From NCBI RefSeq assembly GCF_002860255.1, contig NZ_PGVE01000017.1, positions 186,001 through 250,000 of the forward strand: a stretch of DNA of 64,000 bases, written 5' to 3'. Both the position numbers and the translations under genes were made by a program. The notes beneath the pieces were generated by a model. It did not search any database, was not told where the DNA came from, and worked only from the letters and a program-made list of their open reading frames with translations. This document shows, in pieces, positions 41,612 through 50,828 of this stretch. The DNA is from Neobacillus cucumis (GTDB taxonomy: Bacteria; Bacillota; Bacilli; Bacillales; Cytobacillaceae). Numbering within the stretch: position 1 is the first letter of the stretch; each line of letters begins with the position of its first letter.

Positions 41612-43105
41612 TTAAGCTCCTTTTTTAATCTTCAAATCACGTTGTTTGCCAAATAATTGTTCAATTACAGGATTTGATTTGTTTTTGATCTTTGACACAA
41701 ACAACGGATTTAGTAAGACCGTAACAATCACATTTGCCAATAGTCCCCAGAATCCTTCATAAACACCGAAAGATTTTCCAGTCGCATAGACAGTGAAAGT
41801 AACTGTTAAACCAACCAGTAAACCTGCAATCGTCGCTTCTTTCGTTTGATTTTTCCAAAACAAACTAAACACAATGGCCGGGAAGATTTGTACCATTCCT
41901 GATACCCCTAGTAATTGTAACGAAACAAGAGCGGAAGGAAATACCATTCCAAAAACTAGAGCTAGTCCAATAACAACAAATACCATGCAACGAGTGACCA
42001 ATGTTAATTTTGCTGGTTGGACCTTTGGATTAATTAGGTCGCGATAGATGTTATTAGCAAACAAATTAGATGCGCCAATGGCCATAATCGAACAAGGTAT
42101 AAGTGAGGCAAGGGCAATGGTTGCATAGGCCAATCCTTGGACGACTCCACCATAAGAAACCTGAATCAAATTTAATAGAGCAAAGCGTGGATTCGTCCCC
42201 TCTGGTAGTACATGAAAGGCAACAAAACCTAGGAAAATAAGCAAGATTAATACAATATTATATAATGGAAGAAAAATGGCGTTTTTTCGAAGTGCATCCG
42301 CACTTTTCGCCGTAAATACACCTGTAGCCGCATGGGCCCACATAAATAAAGCAAGCCCCGACACCAAGGAAGCAGTCAAAAACCATGGAATCCCTTTAGG
42401 TCCAGAGGTTGGGATGGTTAGTAACTGTGGAGAATCTTTCGCTACCTTATCAATCATTGAGCCCCAGCTTCCAAAGTGCAAGATAGGAAGATTTACAACA
42501 AGGAATAACATAATCACCCAAACTAAAATGTCTTTAATAACCGCCGTATAAGTTGGCCCTTTAATACCGCTAAAAAATGTAAATAAGGCAACTAATAAAA
42601 ATGACACGATAACGACAACTTTTACATTAATGATCCCTGACCCAGCGACTGTCAATGTGTCTTGAATTCCTGCTAATTGCAAATCTATGTAAGGAATGAG
42701 CATTAACACACCAACAGCTGCGATTAAGAAGGATAAAAATTTACTATTAAAACGCACTTTTGCATAATCCGCTAATGTTGTAATTTTATTGTTCTTTGAA
42801 AACTTCCATAGTTTAGGAAGGAAAAAATAAGAGATAAAGTACGCGATAATTGTATACGGAATGGCAAAGAAAGCAAGGCTGCCTCCGGTATAAGCCGTAC
42901 TTGTTAAACCTAAAAAGGTGTAAGCCGTATAAAGGTCAGCCCCGACTAAGAACCAGACAAGTAAGGCTCCAAATCTTCTCCCTCCAACAGACCACTCTTC
43001 AACTGAACTCCTGTTGGTTTTATCTCTTCCGGATAAAAACCCAATTAAGACAACGCCTAAAACGATGATTCCTGTGATTAACAAAGCTGTAAGATTTCCT
43101 TGCAT
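41612..43105 (-). CDS. Sodium:solute symporter (SSS family)
   Basis: This 497-residue membrane protein has about 13 hydrophobic segments and the family features VGGRRFGALLVWFLVGADLYTAYTFLG and, in the middle, FFSGIKGPTYTAVIKD. SSS members import pantothenate, proline, monocarboxylates or sugars with sodium. Pairing with an upstream DUF3311 protein is seen in the monocarboxylate/pantothenate-like branch. Its ATG shares one base with the DUF3311 stop (TAATG), so the two are translationally coupled. Substrate unknown. Confidence 0.9.
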   Translation of the reverse strand: MQGNLTALLITGIIVLGVVLIGFLSGRDKTNRSSVEEWSVGGRRFGALLVWFLVGADLYTAYTFLGLTSTAYTGGSLAFFAIPYTIIAYFISYFFLPKLWKFSKNNKITTLADYAKVRFNSKFLSFLIAAVGVLMLIPYIDLQLAGIQDTLTVAGSGIINVKVVVIVSFLLVALFTFFSGIKGPTYTAVIKDILVWVIMLFLVVNLPILHFGSWGSMIDKVAKDSPQLLTIPTSGPKGIPWFLTASLVSGLALFMWAHAATGVFTAKSADALRKNAIFLPLYNIVLILLIFLGFVAFHVLPEGTNPRFALLNLIQVSYGGVVQGLAYATIALASLIPCSIMAIGASNLFANNIYRDLINPKVQPAKLTLVTRCMVFVVIGLALVFGMVFPSALVSLQLLGVSGMVQIFPAIVFSLFWKNQTKEATIAGLLVGLTVTFTVYATGKSFGVYEGFWGLLANVIVTVLLNPLFVSKIKNKSNPVIEQLFGKQRDLKIKKGA

Positions 43106-43308
43106 TACTCAGCACTTCTTTCTGTTTTTTGTAATTGGTAGATCGCAAAGTTACATAAAGGAGTGATTATCATTCCGAAAAATAACCAAAACGCTAGAAA
43201 GGGTAATCCAAAAATAATTGGCTGGATTCGGTTAACAAATGGAATGGCTGCAAGCATAAGAATAAATGGCACAATGCATAGTAAAACGATGATGGACTTT
43301 TTGCCCAT
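43105..43308 (-). CDS. DUF3311 small membrane protein
   Basis: This 67-residue protein has two transmembrane helices, and the central PFLAFWLFFGMIITPLCNFAIY is characteristic of DUF3311. It is the small accessory partner regularly encoded just ahead of SSS-family symporters. I chose the ATG at 43308 with AGGGGG 8 nt upstream; the longer frame to 43374 lacks a ribosome binding site. Confidence 0.85.
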   Translation of the reverse strand: MGKKSIIVLLCIVPFILMLAAIPFVNRIQPIIFGLPFLAFWLFFGMIITPLCNFAIYQLQKTERSAE

Positions 43309-43443
43309 TTTTATAACCCCCTGTAAAAATTTTTCAACGATAATAATAGTAACAATTATTTTAAATGAAAACAATAAAAATTTTTAGAAAATAGATAAAA
43401 TTCGTGTATATTGAAATATTTATTACAATATTTTTTCGTAAAC

Positions 43444-43458
43444 ATGACAAAGTGTCAT
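43444..43458. promoter_or_regulatory. TetR operator 1
   Basis: ATGACAAAGTGTCAT is a palindrome with TGACA/TGTCA arms. It lies just upstream of the -35 box and is the first of three similar sites with centres 30-31 bp apart. Confidence 0.75.
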
Positions 43459-43466
43459 CATATTGT

Positions 43467-43495
43467 TTGACAAATGACACTTTGTCATCTAAACT
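43467..43495 (+). promoter_or_regulatory. Sigma-A promoter of the tetR-ftsH2 operon
   Basis: The consensus -35 TTGACA (43467-43472), a 17-nt spacer and TAAACT (43490-43495) form a credible promoter. Operator 2 fills the spacer, so a bound repressor would exclude RNA polymerase. Confidence 0.75.
43474..43488. promoter_or_regulatory. TetR operator 2 (in promoter spacer)
   Basis: ATGACACTTTGTCAT has the same TGACA/TGTCA arms as operator 1 and sits between the -35 and -10 boxes. Confidence 0.8.
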
Positions 43496-43504
43496 AGTTT
43501 CATA

Positions 43505-43519
43505 GTGACAGGGTGTCAC
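43505..43519. promoter_or_regulatory. TetR operator 3
   Basis: GTGACAGGGTGTCAC has TGACA/TGTCA arms and lies about 10 nt after the -10 box, over the likely transcription start. Confidence 0.75.
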
Positions 43520-43557
43520 AAGAAATTAGTTTTTGGTTTCGATTGGAGGAGTAGCTG

Positions 43558-44166
43558 TTGCCCAAAATCACCTTTATAAATTTACCTGAAGAAAAAAAAC
43601 AGACGTTGATTGTGGCAATGAAAAAGGAGTTTTCAAGAGTTCCGTTATATGACGCTTCAATATCCAATATTGTTAAAACTGCCAATATCCCACGAGGAAG
43701 CTTTTATCAATATTTTGAGGATAAAGAAGATGCTTTTTTTTTCTTATTAAATGATCTGGTCATGAGTATTCGGAATAACTTTGTTGTTTTACTAAAAAAA
43801 TATGACGGCGATTTATTTGATACGATGATTGAATTCTATCAGCTCATTATCATGGAAGAAGAGGATGTTCATTTTCTAAAAAATGCCTTCCTAAATATGA
43901 CGTATAAAATAGAATTATCTTTTTCTAAAATTTTTAGGAGCCAAGAAACGACTAAATTAAGTGATTTTCTTTCCTTACTAAATACAAGGAACTTAAATAT
44001 TTCCAATCATAGGGAGTTATTTCATTTATTACAAATCATCTTTACCATCACTTTAAGAAATGTGGTTGAAAAGTTCGCCAAAGAACTACCAACAGAAGAC
44101 GCTTTGGCAAATTATAAATTAGAAATGAATCTTTTAAAAAATGGATTAGCCCGTAAAGATTCATAA
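43558..44166 (+). CDS. TetR/AcrR-family transcriptional regulator
   Basis: This 202-residue regulator has an N-terminal TetR helix-turn-helix (about 10-60) with the characteristic RGSFYQYFEDKEDAFF and a divergent, ligand-binding C-terminal helical domain. The TTG start follows TTGGAGGAG. Three palindromes with TGACA/TGTCA arms lie directly upstream across its promoter, which strongly suggests autorepression and joint control of the ftsH paralogue 13 nt downstream. The inducer is unknown. Confidence 0.93.
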   Translation: MPKITFINLPEEKKQTLIVAMKKEFSRVPLYDASISNIVKTANIPRGSFYQYFEDKEDAFFFLLNDLVMSIRNNFVVLLKKYDGDLFDTMIEFYQLIIMEEEDVHFLKNAFLNMTYKIELSFSKIFRSQETTKLSDFLSLLNTRNLNISNHRELFHLLQIIFTITLRNVVEKFAKELPTEDALANYKLEMNLLKNGLARKDS

Positions 44167-44179
44167 TGGAGGAACCAAC

Positions 44180-46006
44180 GTGAAACGAGTAAAACCACCA
44201 AAGAAACCACTGATATTCTATTATGGAATAACGATTGTTATTATATTATTATTAAACTCATTTATTTTTCCGCTGATCACGAACTACTCGGTAAAGGAGG
44301 TTGATTATGGAACCTTCTTAAACATGGTGGATAAGGGAAATGTAAAAGAGGTTGAAATTGAAGATACTACCATTACGTTTAAAGCAAAGTCTAATAATGA
44401 AACTAAGGTATATAAAACAGGGACTATAGAAGATCCTGAGATAGTAGACCGTTTGCATAATGCGGATGTTAAATTCACAAAGGTTATTCCTAAAGAAACA
44501 TCACCACTTTTGAATTTCATTCTTAGCTGGATTCTGCCGTTTGCCATTTTTATAGCACTTGGACAATGGCTGACAAAGAAGATGCAAGGTAAGATCATGG
44601 GTGGAGGCGGTGGTCCTTTATCTTTTGGAAAAAGTAATGCAAAAGTATATGTAGAAAAAGAGACAGGTATTACCTTTAAAGATGTAGCTGGCCAAGATGA
44701 AGCCAAAGAGGCGCTGCAGGAGATTGTTGACTTCCTTCACAATCCAAAAAAATATAAAGAAATTGGGGCGAACATTCCAAAAGGTGCTTTATTAGTAGGA
44801 CCTCCAGGAACAGGTAAAACATTACTTGCCAAAGCAGTTGCAGGAGAATCTAAAGTTCCATTCTTCTCTATGTCTGGTTCTGAGTTTGTGGAGATGTTTG
44901 TCGGCATGGGGGCTGCGAGAGTTAGAGATTTATTTAAACAGGCCCAAGAAAAGGCTCCTTGTATTGTGTTTATTGATGAAATAGATGCAATCGGGAAAAG
45001 CCGTAATTCAGGAATGCCAGGCGGTAATGATGAACGGGAACAAACCTTGAACCAGCTATTAACGGAAATGGATGGTTTTGATGCAGATAAAGGTGTGGTT
45101 ATCCTAGCAGCAACAAACAGACCAGAAACACTCGATAAAGCACTTTTAAGACCTGGACGATTTGATCGAAGAGTTCCAGTGGAATTACCGGACTTAAAGG
45201 GCCGTGAATCCATCTTAAATGTCCATGCTGCTAAGGTGAAACTAGAAGAAAATGTCGACTTTAATGTTATTGCCAGGGCCACATCCGGTGCATCAGGTGC
45301 GGATCTAGCCAATATCATTAATGAGGCTGCCTTAAGAGCTGTACGACTAGGGCGTAATAAGGTAACTCAAAACGATTTGGAAGAGTCAGTTGAAGTGGTC
45401 ATTGCTGGATATCAGCGCAAGAATGCCGTCATTACAATGAAAGATAAACTAACTATTTCTTATCATGAAATCGGGCATGCCTTAGTAGCGGCTAAACAAA
45501 GTCACTCGGCCCCTGTCCATAAAATCACGATCATTCCAAGAACATCCGGCGCGTTAGGTTATACCATGCAAGTGGATGAGCACGAAACAGTCTTAATGAC
45601 GAAGGAACAGGCTTTGGATAAAATCACCACCTACATGGGAGGCCGTGCAGCAGAGGAGATAATCTTTAAAACGGTCACTTCTGGTGCATCCAATGATATT
45701 GAACAAGCAACAAAGATTGCCAGAGCAATGGTAACTAGATTCGGTATGAGTGAAGAGTTTGATATGATGGCTCTTGAAACCGTCAATAATCCTTATTTAG
45801 GCGGGGATACTTCGTTAATGGTTTCTGCTGAAACAGCAGCCAAAGTAGATGCAGAGATTCTAAAAATAATCAAATCTTGTCACCAAAAAGCGATTCAGAT
45901 TTTAGAAGAAAATAAAGATAAATTACATGAATTAACAAAATATCTTTTAGAAAAAGAAACCATCACCGGTGACGAATTTATGTCTATATTAGTAGCAAAG
46001 TCATGA
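44180..46006 (+). CDS. ftsH: Second FtsH-type ATP-dependent zinc metalloprotease
   Basis: This 608-residue membrane AAA+ protease has an N-terminal helix (about 10-32), a short extracytoplasmic domain and a second helix (about 112-130). The AAA domain carries Walker A GPPGTGKT at 207-214, Walker B CIVFIDEID and the second region of homology ATNRPETLD...LRPGRFDR. The M41 peptidase domain has HEIGH at 429-433. All catalytic motifs are intact. It is shorter than B. subtilis FtsH, lies far from the usual tilS-hpt-ftsH setting, and is under an apparent TetR repressor, so it is probably an inducible paralogue. The GTG start follows ATGGAGGA. Confidence 0.9.
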   Translation: MKRVKPPKKPLIFYYGITIVIILLLNSFIFPLITNYSVKEVDYGTFLNMVDKGNVKEVEIEDTTITFKAKSNNETKVYKTGTIEDPEIVDRLHNADVKFTKVIPKETSPLLNFILSWILPFAIFIALGQWLTKKMQGKIMGGGGGPLSFGKSNAKVYVEKETGITFKDVAGQDEAKEALQEIVDFLHNPKKYKEIGANIPKGALLVGPPGTGKTLLAKAVAGESKVPFFSMSGSEFVEMFVGMGAARVRDLFKQAQEKAPCIVFIDEIDAIGKSRNSGMPGGNDEREQTLNQLLTEMDGFDADKGVVILAATNRPETLDKALLRPGRFDRRVPVELPDLKGRESILNVHAAKVKLEENVDFNVIARATSGASGADLANIINEAALRAVRLGRNKVTQNDLEESVEVVIAGYQRKNAVITMKDKLTISYHEIGHALVAAKQSHSAPVHKITIIPRTSGALGYTMQVDEHETVLMTKEQALDKITTYMGGRAAEEIIFKTVTSGASNDIEQATKIARAMVTRFGMSEEFDMMALETVNNPYLGGDTSLMVSAETAAKVDAEILKIIKSCHQKAIQILEENKDKLHELTKYLLEKETITGDEFMSILVAKS

Positions 46007-46030
46007 TAGACACAAGAAACTGGGCAGAAA

Positions 46031-46078
46031 ATACCCAATGGAGTTAGTTCATTCACTTTATTGGGTTTTATTTTTTGA
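46031..46078 (+). terminator. Intrinsic terminator after ftsH paralogue
   Basis: ACCCAAT pairs with ATTGGGT across a loop of about 19 nt, extended by flanking A/T pairs, and is followed by a T-rich tract. Confidence 0.7.
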
Positions 46079-46182
46079 AAATTTTAAGACCAAATTCTAC
46101 CCTCATTCCCTCTCTTCATGTAGAATAGGATAATGGACAAGCGTAAATAATGAATCAATAAACATATTTTGGGGGATCAAAG

Positions 46183-47133
46183 GTGACATATCAACTAAAG
46201 AAAAGCTTTAAGATGTTTTCATTAAATTCAAATCGTGAGCTTGCTGAAGAAATGGCAAAGCTTTTGGGCTGTGAATTAGGGAAAAGCTCTGTCAAACAAT
46301 TTAGTGATGGTGAAATTCAGATCAACATAGAAGAAAGTGTTCGGGGTAGTGACGTATTTGTGGTGCAATCGACTTCACAACCGATTAATGATAATATTAT
46401 GGAACTGTTGGTAATGGTCGATGCCTTGAAAAGAGCTTCAGCCGGTAAGATCAATGTAGTAATCCCGTATTATGGCTATGCTCGCCAAGATCGTACAGCT
46501 AGACCTCGTGAACCCATTACTGCAAAATTAGTTGCAAGACTTTTAGAAACAACCGGTTCAACAAGGGTACTTACCATGGACCTGCATGCTCCTCAAGTAC
46601 AGGGCTTCTTTGATATCCCGGTAGATCACCTGATAGCCAATCCCATCCTTGGAAATTATTTTGAGGAAAAAGGATTAGAGGATGTTGTTGTGGTAGCTCC
46701 ACATAATGGTGCAGTTATTCGAGCTAGAAAATTAGCAAGTATCTTAAATGCTCCCATTGCCCTAATTGATAAAAGACAAGCAGATTCTGGTGAATCTGAA
46801 ATCATGAATGTCATTGGTAATATCGAGGGTAAAAATGCCATTCTTGTGGATGACTTAATTAATACGGGTGGAACGATTACTTTAGCTGCTAATGCTTTAT
46901 TGGAGAGGGGAGCTAAAACCATTTATGCTTGCTGTACCCATCCTGTATTTTCTGCAGACGCCATAAGTAAAATCGAGTCTTCACCAATTAAAGAATTAGT
47001 TGTAACGAATACGATTGAAATGCCTGAAGAACAGCGAATCAATAAAATCACCACATTATCTGTAGCTCCTTTATTAGTCGAGGCTATTGATCGAATTCAT
47101 AATGAAAAAGCTGTAAGCCCGTTATTTGAATAA
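46183..47133 (+). CDS. prs: Divergent ribose-phosphate pyrophosphokinase paralogue
   Basis: This 316-residue protein aligns end to end with PRPP synthetase ([57 protein letters not shown]). However, several catalytic residues differ from the canonical Bacillus enzyme as I recall it. The flexible loop reads DKRQAD where Lys-Arg-Arg is expected (Q199 for Arg), the PRPP loop reads [10 protein letters not shown] (Asn for the third Asp), and the ribose-phosphate site reads PHNG where PDHG is expected (His174 for Asp). It may be weakly active, regulatory, or use another substrate. The main prs gene is expected elsewhere. GGGGGA precedes the GTG start. Confidence 0.82.
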   Translation: MTYQLKKSFKMFSLNSNRELAEEMAKLLGCELGKSSVKQFSDGEIQINIEESVRGSDVFVVQSTSQPINDNIMELLVMVDALKRASAGKINVVIPYYGYARQDRTARPREPITAKLVARLLETTGSTRVLTMDLHAPQVQGFFDIPVDHLIANPILGNYFEEKGLEDVVVVAPHNGAVIRARKLASILNAPIALIDKRQADSGESEIMNVIGNIEGKNAILVDDLINTGGTITLAANALLERGAKTIYACCTHPVFSADAISKIESSPIKELVVTNTIEMPEEQRINKITTLSVAPLLVEAIDRIHNEKAVSPLFE

Positions 47134-47176
47134 AAAAAATCCCGCGGTGAGACTGCTCATAGCGGGATTTTTTTTT
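47133..47176. terminator. Bidirectional terminator
   Basis: The GC-rich stem AAATCCCGC/GCGGGATTT has A- and T-runs on both sides and separates the prs paralogue from the convergent oxidoreductase operon. Confidence 0.9.
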
Positions 47177-47191
47177 ATCAGAACCTTAAAC

Positions 47192-49504
47192 TTACAGGTA
47201 TGGACTTTCATGCTTCGCCTTAAGTCTCATCCAGCGGCGTTGTACTTCATCATCAAACATTTTCAATAATTCTTGGCTGTCTTCATTCAACAAATGTTTG
47301 GTTTTACCCATCATCTTTAACCAATCCGTTACTGGTAACCGTTTGTTTTTCTCTTCTGGGTCATAAGTGACAGTGGTGATTCCGTGCTCTACCTCGTAAA
47401 GAGGGAAGAAGCAGGAGTTTACTGCTGCTTCGACAATCGACTGACCTAATTCATCCTTCGATTTCCAATTTAATGGACACGTAATCAAAATCTTACCGTA
47501 CACCAAGCCTTCATTATTCGCATACCACTGAGCTTTTGCAGCTTTTTTCAAAAGATCCCGGTCAAATGCTTCTGTACCTGTAAAGACATATGGGATATGA
47601 GTAGCTGCCATGATTTGTGCAGTATCTTTGTGATGGAATGGCTTTCCTTTTTGGAATTTCCCAACACTAGAAGTGCTTGTCATATGACCCATTGGTGTCG
47701 AATAGGACAATTGGCTGCCTGTATTCATATAGCCTTCGTTATCGTACTCTAAGATAATCATTTTATGATTACGAAGTGCCGTTCCGATGGCTGGCCCCAT
47801 CCCAATATCCATTCCACCATCACCGGTTACCATCACAAAGGTAAAATCATCGGAGAGACCGAGTTCGTCTAATTCTCCTCGTCGTTTCCGTTCATGGAAC
47901 ATCTCTACAAGACCTGATAAGGTCGCAGAGCCATTTTGGAAAAGATTGTGGATGTAAGTTGCCTTATGAGAACTATACGGGAAGCCGGTTGTTACAACCA
48001 TGGCACACCCTGTATGGAATAAAGCGACGATATCTCCTTCGATTCCTTTGAAAAATAACTCTAAGCCTGAGAAAATTCCGCATCCGGGGCATGCTCCATG
48101 TCCGGAAGCCAGGCGTTTCGGCTTTTTCGTTAAACTTCTTAATGGCGGGATTTTTACTTTTAATTCTCCGGTCTTCTCATCTGGAGTTACTGTGATTAAA
48201 CCAGTATTTAAGTCTTCTTTTTTCATAGGATTTAAGACACGTTTTGGTGCAAATTCCGGTCTACCTGGATTATGGCCAAAGTAGTCGAACGGTTTTTCAA
48301 CGAACCCTTTGTCAGCTGCTTCTTGGGCCAATTGGAAAAACAATTCTGCTTCATCAGCATAGAAATCCTTCCCTCCCAATCCGTAGACACGGTTGACTAC
48401 TTTCGTGTGGCCATTGCCAACGGTTTGCAGAGCCGCTCTTACCTCTAGGGCCATGTTTCCACCATGTGCACCGTAAGAATCTGCACGGTCGCCAATTGTA
48501 ACGGCTTTCACATTTTTTAAAGCTTCCGCGATTTTTTGCTGTGGGAATGGACGAATCATATTAGGGGAGATGACCCCGGCTTTGATTCCTTTTGCACGCA
48601 GCTTATCGGCCACATCTTTACATACTTCAGCAGCAGAATTCAGCATGAATACGGCCACATCCGCATCATCCATACGGTATAAATCAAGAACTGGATATTC
48701 ACGGCCTGTTAATTTGAAATATTCTTTTGAAATTCTTTCAAAAACCTGCTCTGCATGATACATCGCTTCTGACTGTTGGTAACAGTTGTTAATATAGTCA
48801 GGTTCATTCATGTAAGGGCCGATGGTGACCGGATTCTCACGATCCAGCGCATGTGGGAAGTTCCTTGGCGGTTCGCCGATAAATTTTTGAACATCCGCAC
48901 GATGCTTCATGACCTGCACGCGCCGCTTCTGGTGTGAGGTAAAGTAACCGTCAAACGATACGATAACAGGAAGGCGAACCTCAGGGTCCTCTGCTAGTTT
49001 AATAGCAATAATGTTCATGTCATAGACAATTTGCGGATCACGGGCCATCAAAATAGGCCATCCCGTATTCAAGGCAAAATATAAATCAGAGTGATCGCCA
49101 TGGATATTTAGAGGACCTGAAACCGAACGATTGACTAAATTCAAAACCATCGGGAAGCGTGTACCGGATTGAACAGGAAGCTGCTCTAACATATATAAAA
49201 AGCCGTTTGCACTCGTTGCATTAAATACACGTCCTCCGCCAGTGGAGGCGCCATAACAGATACCAGCAGAACCATGTTCTCCGTCAGCAGGAATTAACAC
49301 AATATCATGTTCACCTTTTGCTTTCATCCCATCAAGAAATTGTGCCACTTCGGTCGAAGGAGAGATGGGATAGTATCCCATGACATGATAATTAATTTGA
49401 TGGGCCGCATAGGCAGCCATTTCATTACCAGATTCAAAGACAACACTTTGTTCGATCGTTCCATTTGGAACTGAAATATGTTCTTGATTGATTTCTATGG
49501 ACAT
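47192..49504 (-). CDS. 2-oxoacid:ferredoxin oxidoreductase, fused alpha-beta (PorA-PorB)
   Basis: This 770-residue protein joins a PorA-type pyrimidine-binding domain (about 15-400, with AAYAAHQINYHVMGYYPISPSTE and GSAGICYGASTGGGRVF) to a PorB-type TPP domain (about 465-770). The latter has GHGACPGCG cluster cysteines, GDGGMDIGMG and YDNEGYMNTG as the TPP/Mg site. It oxidatively decarboxylates pyruvate or another 2-oxoacid to acyl-CoA with reduction of ferredoxin. It follows the gamma-delta gene by 17 nt, so the two polypeptides make the complete enzyme. Specificity is probably pyruvate but not proven. Confidence 0.9.
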   Translation of the reverse strand: MSIEINQEHISVPNGTIEQSVVFESGNEMAAYAAHQINYHVMGYYPISPSTEVAQFLDGMKAKGEHDIVLIPADGEHGSAGICYGASTGGGRVFNATSANGFLYMLEQLPVQSGTRFPMVLNLVNRSVSGPLNIHGDHSDLYFALNTGWPILMARDPQIVYDMNIIAIKLAEDPEVRLPVIVSFDGYFTSHQKRRVQVMKHRADVQKFIGEPPRNFPHALDRENPVTIGPYMNEPDYINNCYQQSEAMYHAEQVFERISKEYFKLTGREYPVLDLYRMDDADVAVFMLNSAAEVCKDVADKLRAKGIKAGVISPNMIRPFPQQKIAEALKNVKAVTIGDRADSYGAHGGNMALEVRAALQTVGNGHTKVVNRVYGLGGKDFYADEAELFFQLAQEAADKGFVEKPFDYFGHNPGRPEFAPKRVLNPMKKEDLNTGLITVTPDEKTGELKVKIPPLRSLTKKPKRLASGHGACPGCGIFSGLELFFKGIEGDIVALFHTGCAMVVTTGFPYSSHKATYIHNLFQNGSATLSGLVEMFHERKRRGELDELGLSDDFTFVMVTGDGGMDIGMGPAIGTALRNHKMIILEYDNEGYMNTGSQLSYSTPMGHMTSTSSVGKFQKGKPFHHKDTAQIMAATHIPYVFTGTEAFDRDLLKKAAKAQWYANNEGLVYGKILITCPLNWKSKDELGQSIVEAAVNSCFFPLYEVEHGITTVTYDPEEKNKRLPVTDWLKMMGKTKHLLNEDSQELLKMFDDEVQRRWMRLKAKHESPYL

Positions 49505-49521
49505 AAAATCCCGCCCTTTAC

Positions 49522-50532
49522 TTAGTTTCGAATCGCCAAATCAAATACATGCGGTACCCGGTTCTTGTCTGCGTAACCGTCATTATATTCCCGCTCACTC
49601 GTTAAGGCCTCAACAGGACATGCATGAACGCATTTCAAACAACCTTTACAATATTGGTAGTCAATCCCTTGCAAGAACATTTGCGGGCGGCCGCGTTTGT
49701 CAGCCTTTTCTTCCCAAACAAAGCAAAAGTCTGGGCATGCAGTATCGCAGGCTGCGCAGTTAATACATTTATCATCATGAAAGTGCGGCAGCATGCCTGC
49801 ACGGGAAATACTTAAATCCTTCAAGATACTGTTTCCTGGATTGATGATTGTCCCGCCAATTGTTTGTGTTTCATAGCCAAGGAGGGGTTCTGCCCGTTTA
49901 AACGGACTAATTGGTTCGTTCTCATTTAACTCAAATGTTTGGAACTCGACTTCATTGTAACCGCGGTCAAAAGTACGTATATTTGGTTCTACCAGATGTG
50001 GATACTTTTTTTCAAACGTACGGCGAATCGTCTGTCTCATAGACTCTGGGTCTAGGAAGGTCAACACGCGGTAAAGAGCCCCAAGCATAGCGGTGTTTGC
50101 TTTTGTTTGCTCTTCAAGAGCAATGCCTGTTGCATCAACAATAGCAATGGTTCCGCCAGGAATTTTCATAGCATTTTTAAGTTCATCAGGTGATTTTTGA
50201 GAGTTGACTAAGATGGTGCTGTCGGGGTATATCCCGCTAGTACAATCGATGGTTTTGAAAAGGGCATCATGGAAAATGCCAACAACATGTGGACGTTCTA
50301 TAGGTGTGGTGTCGCGTATGGTCATTTCTGGGTTACAAAAACGAATGTGTGCTTTTACTGGCGATCCTTTTTTTTCAGATCCATATGATGAAAAACCGAC
50401 TCCATTGAGTCCGTTTCCAACTACTCCATCCTCGGAAAGCATCTTCCCAGCCAAATTAGCTCCTAAGCCGCCAATCGATTCTAGACGGATTTCAAAGAAA
50501 CCGGATTCATTGACTTTTGGTAATTTTGACAA
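49522..50532 (-). CDS. 2-oxoacid:ferredoxin oxidoreductase, fused gamma-delta (PorG-PorD)
   Basis: This 336-residue protein combines a PorG domain (about 10-200, beginning FEIRLESIGGLGANLAGK) with a C-terminal ferredoxin domain carrying two [4Fe-4S] motifs, CINCAACDTAC and CKGCLKCVHAC. It is the CoA-binding and electron-transfer part of the oxidoreductase completed by the next gene. I chose the TTG at 50532, with GGAGGAG 6 nt upstream, over an extended frame to 50559. A four-domain enzyme with its own ferredoxin domain contrasts with the two-subunit KorAB usual in aerobic bacilli. Confidence 0.88.
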   Translation of the reverse strand: MSKLPKVNESGFFEIRLESIGGLGANLAGKMLSEDGVVGNGLNGVGFSSYGSEKKGSPVKAHIRFCNPEMTIRDTTPIERPHVVGIFHDALFKTIDCTSGIYPDSTILVNSQKSPDELKNAMKIPGGTIAIVDATGIALEEQTKANTAMLGALYRVLTFLDPESMRQTIRRTFEKKYPHLVEPNIRTFDRGYNEVEFQTFELNENEPISPFKRAEPLLGYETQTIGGTIINPGNSILKDLSISRAGMLPHFHDDKCINCAACDTACPDFCFVWEEKADKRGRPQMFLQGIDYQYCKGCLKCVHACPVEALTSEREYNDGYADKNRVPHVFDLAIRN

Positions 50533-50761
50533 CAAGCACTCCTCCAATCTAATCAACAATTAGAATTTTATAAATTTTCTATAAATTCTATGATTTTAAT
50601 TGTAACAGGATGCAAAATTGGTTACAACAGATTTTTATAAATTTAAAAAAATAGCTATTTATTAAAGAAAGGAAAGAATTTAAAAAAATCAGTTACAATT
50701 CTATCGATAAGTTGATATAGTACAGTTCTTGTTGTTGTATAACAATAGGACAAGGAAATAT

Positions 50762-50812
50762 AAAGGCAATGTATATAATCATAATGGGTTACAAACATTG
50801 CCTTTTCCATTT
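50762..50812. terminator. Hairpin after the acetolactate-synthase-like gene
   Basis: AAAGGCAATGT (50762-50772) pairs perfectly with ACATTGCCTTT (50795-50805). On the minus strand the stem is followed by an AT-rich but not pure U tract; on the plus strand by TCCATTTTTT. It is likely the terminator of the minus-strand gene. Confidence 0.6.
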
Positions 50813-50828
50813 TTTATAAAGTTATTGC

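Noticed and set aside
43105..43374. 89-residue form of the DUF3311 protein
   Set aside because: The extension has no ribosome binding site, while an AGGGGG site precedes the internal ATG at the usual family start.
44737..45318. 193-codon open frame antisense to the ftsH paralogue
   Set aside because: It is a shadow of a strongly conserved AAA domain, with serine-rich nonsense composition.
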